From: Deinococcus sp. HSC-46F16
GTDB lineage: Bacteria; Deinococcota; Deinococci; Deinococcales; Deinococcaceae
DNA: 64,000 nt
Assembly (NCBI RefSeq): GCF_024171495.1
Contig: NZ_JALJZW010000008.1
Coordinates: 1-64,000, forward strand
Direction: 5' to 3'
In this document: one piece after another, positions 49,363 through 64,000 of the stretch
How the letters are laid out: the number at the start of each line of letters is the position of its first letter
Position numbering within the stretch: the stretch's first letter is position 1
The notes under the pieces: generated by a model
Databases searched by the model: none
What the model saw: only the letters and a program-made list of their open reading frames with translations
What the model was told of the DNA's origin: nothing
Made by a program: the position numbers and the translations under genes

Positions 49363-49851
49363 GTGGTTCAGGCACCCCGGCAGGTCAAACTCACCCGCGA
49401 AGGCTACGAGCGCCTTCAGCGCACCCTCGCCCAGGAACAGGCCCGGCTCGCCGAGGCCACCCGCATCCTGCAAGAACAGATGGAGACGAGCGCCGACACC
49501 GAGGACACCGGCCTCGAGGACGCCAAGCGCGAGAAGATGGGCATCGAGGCCCGCATCGAGGAACTCGAGGAAACCCTCGCCCGCGCGTCCATCATCGAGG
49601 ACCACGAAAATGACGGCCGGGTCGAACTCGGCGCGGTCGTGACCCTCGCCAACGAGACGACCAAAAAGGACATGCGCGTGCAGGTCGTCAGCGCTCCCGA
49701 GGCCACCGTGCTGGGGGGCGGCCTGCCCCGCATCTCGGAAGACAGCCCGGTCGGCAAGGAGCTGATGGGCCGCAAGAAGGGGGAAGCCTTTGTGGTCAAC
49801 CTCGAAAACGGCAAGCAGGTCAAGTACCGGGTGCAGAACATCGAATACTGA
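49363..49851 (+). CDS. gfh1: Gfh1-type GreA/GreB homologue (RNA polymerase secondary-channel factor)
   Basis: This 162-residue protein has a GreA-like layout: an N-terminal coiled coil (about 8-78) and a C-terminal FKBP-like domain (82-160). The tip of the coiled coil is [13 protein letters not shown] (43-55). True GreA has E-N-A-E-Y there, while Thermus Gfh1 has a D-D-Y-D-D-S-G-L-E-A-A-K type tip. The flanking [11 protein letters not shown] also matches Gfh1. Gfh1 inhibits or pauses RNA polymerase instead of promoting cleavage. One tip Asp is changed to Ala compared with Thermus. GTG 49363 follows GGAGG. A terminator follows. Confidence 0.85.
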   Translation: MVQAPRQVKLTREGYERLQRTLAQEQARLAEATRILQEQMETSADTEDTGLEDAKREKMGIEARIEELEETLARASIIEDHENDGRVELGAVVTLANETTKKDMRVQVVSAPEATVLGGGLPRISEDSPVGKELMGRKKGEAFVVNLENGKQVKYRVQNIEY

Positions 49852-49873
49852 GGGCAGTCAGACCCGGAACGTC

Positions 49874-49904
49874 GGAGGCTGGGGCAGGTCCCCGGCCTCC
49901 CTTG
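49874..49904 (+). terminator. Terminator-like hairpin after gfh1
   Basis: GGAGGCTGGGG (49874-49884) pairs with CCCCGGCCTCC (49890-49900) with one mismatch, followed by CTTGTT. The T-tract is weak. Confidence 0.55.
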
Positions 49905-49935
49905 TTGCCCCGCCCCGCGCCCAGCGGCCCTCTGC

Positions 49936-49941
49936 TACTCT
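49936..49941 (+). promoter_or_regulatory. -10 element of lysS
   Basis: TACTCT lies 7 nt before the ATG at 49949. Confidence 0.5.
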
Positions 49942-49948
49942 CGCCCCC

Positions 49949-51505
49949 ATGTCGGACCCCGCCCCCACCCCGGACCCCCGCCAGGGCCTGCACGAACAGA
50001 CCGTCAGCCGCCTGAACAACCTCCAGGCCCTGCAAGAGGCGGGCTTCGAGGCCCACCCCTACAGCTACCCCCGCACCCACCACACCCGCGACGTGCTGGC
50101 CGCGCACCCTGCCCAGGCGCTGGAACCGGGGCAGGAGTGGCCGGAGGAGACGTACGTGCTGGCAGGCCGCGTGACCCTGCTGCGCCATATGGGCAAGGCG
50201 GCCTTCGCGGACCTGCAAGACGAGTTCGGGCGCTTGCAACTGCATTTTTCCAAGGCCGACACCGGGACCTTCGACGCGACGAAGAAGATTGACCTCGGGG
50301 ACATCATCGGCGTCACGGGCTTTCCCTTCGTCACGAAGACCGGGCAGCTCACCCTGCGCGTGACCTCCTGGCAGCCCCTCGTCAAGAGCCTGCACCCCCT
50401 CCCCAGCAAGTTCCACGGCCTGCAAGACGAGGAACTGCGGGCGCGGCGGCGCTACCTCGACCTGATCGTGAACCCCGAGCGGCGGGAGGCCTTCCGGGTG
50501 CGCTCGCGGGCGATCCGTTTCATCCGGCAGTTTCTGGACGCGCGGGACTTCATGGAGGTCGAAGGCCCCACCCTTCAGGTCGTCCCCGGCGGCACCGAGG
50601 CCCGGCCCTTCCGCACCCACCACAACGCGCTCTCGCACGATTTCAGCCTGCGCATCAGCCTGGAGCTGTACCTCAAGCGGCTGCTGGTCGGCGGGTTCGA
50701 GCGGGTCTACGAGATCGGGCGCAACTACCGCAACGAGGGCATCGACCGCACCCACAACCCCGAATTCACCATGCTGGAGGCGTATTTCGCCTACGGGGAC
50801 TACACGGACATGATGCGGCTGGTCGAGGAGATGCTGCATGCCCTCGTCACCGAGGTCAGGGGCGAACCCCGCCTGACCTACGGGGGCCAAGAGATCGACT
50901 TCAGCCTGCCCTTCCGGCGGCTGGATTTCGTGACGGCGCTTCGGCAGGCGGCCGGGATGGACTTCGACCCCACCGACCTCGCCCGCCTGCGCGAGTGGAC
51001 CGACGCCCGGCATCCCGAGCTGCGCAAGGTCCCCGACTACAAGCTGCTCGACAAGCTGTTCGGGGAATACGTCGAGCACACGCTGACCAACCCCACCTTC
51101 GTGACCGACGTGCCGCTGGCGATCAGCCCGCTCGTCAAGGCGCACCGCTCGCGCCCCGGCCTCGCGGAACGGGCGGACCTGTTCGTGGCGGGCTTCGAAC
51201 TCGCGCCGATCTACTCCGAACTCAACGATCCCCTCGAGCAGCGTGCCCGCTTCGAGGCGCAGTCGCAGAGGCGGGATGCCGGGGACGACGAAGCCCACGA
51301 GCAGGACGAGGATTTCCTGCTCGCGCTGGAATACGGGATGCCCCCCGCCGCCGGAATGGGGATGGGCATGGACCGCCTCGCCATGCTGCTCACCGACTCG
51401 GACTCCATCCGCGACGTGCTGCTGTTTCCGCTGCTGCGGCCGGAGGGCACCGGGGGAGCGAAGGTGGACGGGGAGGACACGGCCCCGCAGGGCTCAGCGA
51501 CCTGA
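49949..51505 (+). CDS. lysS: Lysyl-tRNA synthetase (class II)
   Basis: This 518-residue class IIb synthetase has an N-terminal OB-fold anticodon domain (about 60-160) and the catalytic core. Motif 1 is near F-M-E-V-E-G-P-T-L, motif 2 contains [15 protein letters not shown], and motif 3 is [12 protein letters not shown]. It charges tRNA-Lys. ATG 49949 is 7 nt after TACTCT, so a leaderless mRNA is likely. The C-terminal ~20 residues extend past motif 3 and are acidic. A strong hairpin terminator follows. Confidence 0.97.
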   Translation: MSDPAPTPDPRQGLHEQTVSRLNNLQALQEAGFEAHPYSYPRTHHTRDVLAAHPAQALEPGQEWPEETYVLAGRVTLLRHMGKAAFADLQDEFGRLQLHFSKADTGTFDATKKIDLGDIIGVTGFPFVTKTGQLTLRVTSWQPLVKSLHPLPSKFHGLQDEELRARRRYLDLIVNPERREAFRVRSRAIRFIRQFLDARDFMEVEGPTLQVVPGGTEARPFRTHHNALSHDFSLRISLELYLKRLLVGGFERVYEIGRNYRNEGIDRTHNPEFTMLEAYFAYGDYTDMMRLVEEMLHALVTEVRGEPRLTYGGQEIDFSLPFRRLDFVTALRQAAGMDFDPTDLARLREWTDARHPELRKVPDYKLLDKLFGEYVEHTLTNPTFVTDVPLAISPLVKAHRSRPGLAERADLFVAGFELAPIYSELNDPLEQRARFEAQSQRRDAGDDEAHEQDEDFLLALEYGMPPAAGMGMGMDRLAMLLTDSDSIRDVLLFPLLRPEGTGGAKVDGEDTAPQGSAT

Positions 51506-51518
51506 ACCCAGTTTTGGA

Positions 51519-51551
51519 GGGAACTGTGGCCCCCCGGCCCAGTTTCCTTTC
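51519..51551 (+). terminator. Terminator of lysS
   Basis: GGGAACTG-T-GGCC (from 51519) pairs with GGCCCAGTTTCC (to 51547) around CCCC, with one bulge, then TTT. It starts 14 nt after the lysS stop. Confidence 0.7.
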
Positions 51552-51570
51552 TGCTGAGTGCCCTCCCGAG

Positions 51571-51598
51571 TTAATTGGTTCATTTGACAAACAAAATT
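51571..51598 (+). promoter_or_regulatory. AT-rich promoter/operator of the sugar importer operon
   Basis: This is one of the most AT-rich patches in the window. It holds a consensus -35 TTGACA (51584-51589) and a quasi-palindrome around TTTGACAAA flanked by AATT on both sides, the style of ROK/XylR operators. No good -10 is visible at 17 bp. It could be autoregulated by the ROK protein downstream. Confidence 0.5.
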
Positions 51599-51687
51599 GC
51601 CCACGCGCACCATGTGCTTCTCAGACAGTCCGCTTGGGGTGCCCATGCGTGGGGCACCGTTCCCCCTCATCCTCGCCGGGAGGCGCC

Positions 51688-54239
<2,552 letters not shown>

Positions 54240-54377
54240 CCCGCAGGGCGCGGGGCGCAGGTCTGGGCCACTCGTCCCCGGCCTGCCCCCTGGGGCGGCG
54301 CTCCATGACGTTGCCGCGTGTCCTGGGCGTCAACTTCACTCCGCGCCGCCCTTATCTCGGGTTCTCACTTCGTTCGG

Positions 54378-54406
54378 CCCAGGAAGGTGTCCGTCACCTT
54401 GCTGGG
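54378..54406 (+). promoter_or_regulatory. Intercistronic hairpin between binding protein and permease genes
   Basis: CCCAG plus AAGGTG pairs with CACCTT plus CTGGG around a 5-nt loop, with one mismatch. There is no T-run, so it more likely stabilises the upstream message or partly terminates. Such hairpins are common after binding-protein genes. Confidence 0.5.
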
Positions 54407-54434
54407 CACCGTCCCATCTGGAGGTGACCATCCC

Positions 54435-55555
<1,121 letters not shown>

Positions 55556-55559
<4 letters not shown>

Positions 55560-56425
55560 CCACCACCGCGCCTCCCGTGACGACGGCGCCGCCTGCCGCC
55601 GTGCCGCCCCGTCCGCGCCTCGGCCGCGCCGCGCTGTACCTGCTCCTGGCGCTGGCGACCCTCTTTTTCCTGCTGCCCGTCTACCTGCTGCTCGCCACGG
55701 CCTTCAAGACGCCCGAGGCGATCTCGCTGGCGACCACCTGGCAGTGGCCGCGTGAGCTGAACTGGGCCAGCTTCCGCGAGGCCTGGGCCAAGGTGGGCGG
55801 CAACGTCGGCAACAGCCTGCTGCTCGCCGTCAGCGCGACTGCGCTGTCGGCGGTGCTGGGGTCGCTGAACGGGTACGCGCTGTCCAAATGGAGCTTCCGG
55901 GGAGCGAATACCCTCTTCGCGCTGATGCTCTTCGGGATGTTCATTCCCTATCAGGCGATCCTGATTCCCCTCTTCCAGTTCATCAAGGGGCTGGGGCTGT
56001 ACGGGAGCCTGGGCGGGCTGATCCTCGCGCACGTGGTCTACGGCCTGCCCATCACCACGCTGATCTTCCGCAACTACTACGCCGAGGTGCCCGACGCGCT
56101 GGTGGAGGCCGCGACCATCGACGGGGCCGGGTTCTGGGGCATCTACCGCCGGATCATCCTGCCGCTGAGCGTGCCCGCCTTCGTGGTCGTGGTGATCTGG
56201 GAATTCACCCAGATCTGGAACGAATTCTTGTTCGCCGCTACCTTGACGAACACGTCATCGCAGCCCGTGACCTACGCACTCTCGCAGCTCGCGGGTGGGC
56301 AGGCGGTGAGCTGGAACCTGCCGATGGCGGGCGCGATTCTCGCGGCGCTGCCCACCCTGCTGGTGTACGTGCTGCTGGGGCGCTATTTCGTGCGCGGGCT
56401 GCTGGCGGGGAGCGTGAAGGGGTAG
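55556..56425 (+). CDS. Sugar ABC transporter permease (MalG type)
   Basis: This 289-residue protein has six membrane segments, an N-terminal Pro/Thr-rich tail and the EAA loop [14 protein letters not shown] (about 180-193), as in CUT1 family MalG-type permeases. It pairs with the upstream permease. No ATPase gene is present in the window after it, so a shared MsmK-type ATPase elsewhere probably energises the importer. The start overlaps the upstream stop (ATGA). A terminator follows. Confidence 0.95.
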
Positions 56426-56442
56426 GGGCGGGGATGCCCGTA

Positions 56443-56468
56443 GCCCCTCTCCTGCGGGGGAGGGGTTT
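56443..56468 (+). terminator. Terminator of the sugar importer operon
   Basis: CCCCTC (56443-56448) pairs with GAGGGG (56459-56464), extended by T-G and C-G pairs inside, followed by TTTT. Confidence 0.8.
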
Positions 56469-56524
56469 TCTCACGTCTTCCCGTTCCTGCGGCAAATCCG
56501 GCAGCGGCCCTGGGGGGCAGCGGC

Positions 56525-56530
56525 TAGACT
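56525..56530 (+). promoter_or_regulatory. -10 element of the histidine kinase gene
   Basis: TAGACT lies 12 nt before the ATG at 56543, a slightly longer gap than in other genes here. Confidence 0.4.
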
Positions 56531-56542
56531 GCCCGGCGAGTC

Positions 56543-57694
56543 ATGACGAGTGTTCTTCCCGTGGTGTTTGTCGTATCGCCCGAGTCCCGGCAGGCAGACG
56601 ACCTCGCCGCCGCGTTGCCAGGGGCCGAGGTCGTGCATGTGGCGGGAGCCGAGGCCCTGCTGCGCGAGGCCCACGTCCGGCCGCCCGCCGTCGCGCTGCT
56701 GTACGACCGCACGCCGGGGGTGCCCCTGGTCGAGGTGCTGCCCCTGCTGCGCCAACGCGCCGAACTCGCCGGAACCCACTGGCTGGCGGTGGGCCAGGCG
56801 GGGCTGGGTGCCCTGCTCGCGGCGGGGGCCGACGCCCTGGTCAGCGACGCGACGCCCCCCGCCGGGCTGGCCCTGCAAGTGCGTGCCCTGCTCGCCCGCG
56901 CCGCCGCCCACGCCGAGACCCAGACCCGCATCGCCCGACTTCAGGGCCGCCTCGACGACTGGGAACACGAGGAGCGGGTGCGCGACCAGCTCGTGCATAT
57001 GCTCGTGCACGACCTCAAGAACCCCATCACGGCGGTGCTGGGGCTGCTGGAGGTCGTGGAGGACGACGGCCGGGTGCCCGAGGACCTGCGCGAGCTGCTC
57101 AGGATCGCCCGCGACGAGACGCAGCACCTCCTGCACCTCTCGGTGAACATGCTCGACGTGCGCAAGATGCAGGCGGGCAAAATGCGCCTGCGCCCCGAGC
57201 TGGTGTTCAGCCCGATGTTCATGGACGTGATCGCGCAGGCCCGTGGCGACGTGGGCAGCGGGTTGCGCGACCGCTTGGTGGACGTGCAGGTGGCCCCCGG
57301 CCTGAGCCCCACCCGCGCCGACCCCGAAATCCTGCGCCGGGTGCTCGCCAACCTGATCAGCAACGCGATGAAGCACACCGTAGCCGGGGGCAGCATCCGT
57401 ATCCGCGTGGCGCAAGACGGCGACCAGACCCACATCAGCGTCGCCGACGACGGCGAGGGCATCCCGGAAGAAGACCTCCCCAACCTCTTCGCCGCCTTCG
57501 AGCAGTCGCGCCTCACGCTGCACGGCCGTTTCGACACCGGGATGGGCCTGGCCTTTTGCAAACTCGCCGTCGAGGAACACGGCGGGCGCATCTGGGTCGA
57601 GTCCGAGCGCGGGGTGGGCACCACCTTCACCCTGACCCTGCCGCTGGCCGTGGACAGCGAGGAAGAAGAGGACTTCGTCGAACTGCTGAGCTGA
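56543..57694 (+). CDS. Histidine kinase with degenerate N-terminal receiver-like domain
   Basis: This 383-residue protein has an N-terminal alpha/beta domain (1-120) shaped like a response-regulator receiver. It lacks the acid pocket (V-V-S-P instead of D-D) and has Tyr54 at the phospho-acceptor position, with no conserved Lys. A coiled linker follows, then HisKA with L-V-H-D-L-K-N-P (phospho-His at 156) and HATPase_c with [16 protein letters not shown] and T-G-M-G-L-A-F-C-K. The acidic C-terminus is E-E-E-E-D-F. There are no membrane segments, so it is a cytoplasmic sensor. No partner response regulator lies nearby. Confidence 0.9.
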   Translation: MTSVLPVVFVVSPESRQADDLAAALPGAEVVHVAGAEALLREAHVRPPAVALLYDRTPGVPLVEVLPLLRQRAELAGTHWLAVGQAGLGALLAAGADALVSDATPPAGLALQVRALLARAAAHAETQTRIARLQGRLDDWEHEERVRDQLVHMLVHDLKNPITAVLGLLEVVEDDGRVPEDLRELLRIARDETQHLLHLSVNMLDVRKMQAGKMRLRPELVFSPMFMDVIAQARGDVGSGLRDRLVDVQVAPGLSPTRADPEILRRVLANLISNAMKHTVAGGSIRIRVAQDGDQTHISVADDGEGIPEEDLPNLFAAFEQSRLTLHGRFDTGMGLAFCKLAVEEHGGRIWVESERGVGTTFTLTLPLAVDSEEEEDFVELLS

Positions 57695-58089
57695 AGGAGG
57701 GTGCCAGCCCACCGCAGGCAGGCTGCACCGCTAAGTGACGTTCTGGTGCAGGCCACGTTGAGTTTCAATTTGTAGCCCAACCGGAGATAGGCTGCGACAG
57801 GAGCCTTGCCGTTCGGCGTTCCAGACGCAGGCTTTAGTTCCCGAAGTGTAAGGCTCCTCTCAAAGGATCGAGCGGACACCACCGGGGAAGTGCGGGTGGC
57901 CGATTTGCCGGGTGCCGCCCCGGTTTGGAACCGCGCGAACCCGCCTCCCTCCGGCCCTCACCGCATGTTCGCCTACCACGTGCCGCGCCTTCTCGTGCTA
58001 GAACATGAGGCGTACCACAAGTCGGCTTAGGATTCGGTTCGTCAGTCCCCAATCTCTTTTTTTCAGGCTATTCGTGCGATTTTTCACGA
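57695..58089 (+). other. 395-bp non-coding stretch before the complex I operon
   Basis: No convincing gene. A reading frame at 57806-58030 starts with TTG and has Pro/Arg-rich composition without support. The region holds an 8-bp inverted repeat (GGAGCCTT at 57800-57807 with AAGGCTCC at 57850-57857). It becomes AT-rich towards 58025-58090 (TTTTTTTT near 58050 and GATTTTTC near 58078). The promoter of the nuo operon is expected here. A TAGGAT at 58028 is a weak -10 candidate. No tRNA, RNA family or CRISPR pattern is recognised. Confidence 0.4.
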
Positions 58090-58491
<402 letters not shown>

Positions 58492-58615
58492 CAAGAGCGG
58501 GTACTCCTACGTCACCGAATCAAGAAAGGCGACTTGCAAAGCTGCGCAGCAGAGGGGCCGCCCCCGAGTCTGCGGCCACCCCACCTCCGCTTTCCCTCCC
58601 CGCCGAGGTTCCCAC

Positions 58616-59148
<533 letters not shown>

Positions 59149-59152
<4 letters not shown>

Positions 59153-59762
59153 CCGCCCTCGACCGAAGCCAGGCCATGCGGCAGGCCGTCACCGAGGTCA
59201 TCGCCAATTTTGGCCTGACGCCCGACGACAGCCTCGAACCCACCGTGGTCGTGCCTGCCCCGCGCGTGCGGGACGTGGCGCGGGCGCTGGCCGAGCGCGG
59301 CTTCATGCTGATGGACGCGGTGGGGGTGGACTACCTCGCCTACCCCGACCCCCGCCCGGCCCGGTTTGCCGTGCTGTACAACATCTACCACCCCTACGAG
59401 CACCTGCGCCTCTTCCTGCGGGTGTGGCTCGACGACGGTCAGAGCGTGGACAGCCTCTACCCAGTGTGGCGGGCTGCCAACTACCTGGAACGCGAGGTGT
59501 ACGACCTGCTGGGCATCGTCTTCGACGGGCACCCTGATCTGCGCAAGATCCTGACCCCCGATGATATGGAGGGCCACGCGCTGCGCAAGGATTTCCCGCT
59601 GGGGGAGACGCCCACCCTCTTCCGCGAGGGCCGCTTTATCGACCCGCCCACCTTCCGCGCCGGGCTGACCGGGGAAAGCCGGGGGCTGACCGGCTGGCGC
59701 GGCGAGCTGCGCCGGGGCCAGGGCGAGGACCGGGTGCCGCCCGTGATGCCGGAGGGACCACG

Positions 59763-59766
<4 letters not shown>
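59149..59766 (+). CDS. nuoC: NADH-quinone oxidoreductase subunit C
   Basis: This 205-residue peripheral-arm subunit carries no cofactor. The C-subunit signature is [20 protein letters not shown], followed by [18 protein letters not shown]. An N-terminal ~30 residues precedes the 30-kDa domain. ATG 59149 overlaps the nuoB stop by four bases (ATGA), and its end overlaps nuoD likewise, so translation is coupled. Confidence 0.95.
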
Positions 59767-60989
<1,223 letters not shown>

Positions 60990-61010
60990 ATCATGAGCCT
61001 TCGGCCGCCC

Positions 61011-61032
61011 GCACTCGCGGCTGGCCGAGTGC
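61011..61032 (+). promoter_or_regulatory. Hairpin in the nuoD-nuoE gap
   Basis: GCACTCG (61011-61017) pairs perfectly with CGAGTGC (61026-61032) around an 8-nt loop, 9 nt before the AAGGAG site of nuoE. It could set nuoE translation or serve as an mRNA processing point. Confidence 0.4.
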
Positions 61033-61057
61033 CTCTCAGCAAGGAGATGAGGCCCCC

Positions 61058-64000
<2,943 letters not shown>

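Noticed and set aside
57806..58030. A 74-codon frame in the gap before nuoA
   Set aside because: It has a TTG start, no ribosome-binding site or -10 at the right place, and low-complexity Pro/Arg content.

Overview
The window is a GC-rich (roughly two-thirds G+C), gene-dense stretch of chromosome. It almost certainly comes from a Deinococcus species. The reasons are: a Gfh1-type transcription factor close to that of Thermus, a eukaryote/archaeal-type ProRS, an SLH-domain beta-barrel envelope protein, a PolX polymerase with a PHP domain, an amylosucrase, a zinc-free L31 and an nqo/nuo-type complex I operon. Many genes also have a TAnnnT hexamer only 6-10 nt before the start codon, the pattern of leaderless mRNAs described for Deinococcus. 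No prophage, CRISPR array, rRNA or complete insertion sequence is visible. The only hint of a mobile element is a 26-codon C-terminal fragment at the extreme left edge.

Layout. 0-2 kb: a secreted alpha/beta hydrolase and small hypothetical genes. 2-7.3 kb (minus): leuS, a GNAT, proS and a Nudix gene. 7.4-11.3 kb: a DUF2171 protein, amylosucrase behind a LacI-type operator, small membrane proteins, and a structured leader with a 23-codon ORF before a GNAT. 11.2-16 kb: rpmI-rplT, a double GNAT, polyphosphate glucokinase, a Spo0M-like protein, an amidohydrolase and rpmE. 16-20 kb: a secreted BsuPI-like protein, tdk, a diguanylate cyclase and a LacI regulator. 20-22 kb: a copper/cytochrome-oxidase assembly operon (PCuAC, SCO1, CtaG). 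22-25.6 kb (minus): two overlapping PHP-domain genes (histidinol-phosphatase-like and polX) and an EamA transporter. 25.7-28.2 kb: argF-Nudix-argC. 28-32 kb (minus): trpS-scpA and a PpiC-type foldase, which is divergent from tRNA-Arg(CCG). 32-37 kb: a SIS-fold protein, then on the minus strand recJ-lapA and the SLH/collagen-like beta-barrel protein. 37-44.7 kb: a nucleoside phosphorylase, an enoyl-CoA hydratase, an HD hydrolase, a VanW protein, RluA-type and flavodoxin-like enzymes, a membrane protein and a thioredoxin-like protein. 44.8-51.5 kb: mutS2, an envelope protein, an MFS permease, gfh1 and lysS. 51.6-56.5 kb: a sugar ABC importer operon headed by a ROK regulator. 56.5-57.7 kb: a histidine kinase. 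58.1-64 kb: nuoABCDEF and the start of nuoG.

The most interesting element is the leader of leuS. A leaderless-type promoter sits exactly 6 nt before a 13-codon leader ORF. The ORF overlaps one arm of a 10-bp antiterminator helix that competes with an intrinsic terminator (8-bp stem plus T6) directly upstream of the leuS Shine-Dalgarno. This looks like an undescribed transcription attenuator. Other points worth checking are PolX without its polymerase-site aspartates, a TrpRS with an Fe-S-type cysteine motif, a ROK regulator lacking its zinc cysteines, a promoter for tRNA-Arg lying across the start codon of the foldase gene, and a LacI-type operator on the amylosucrase promoter.
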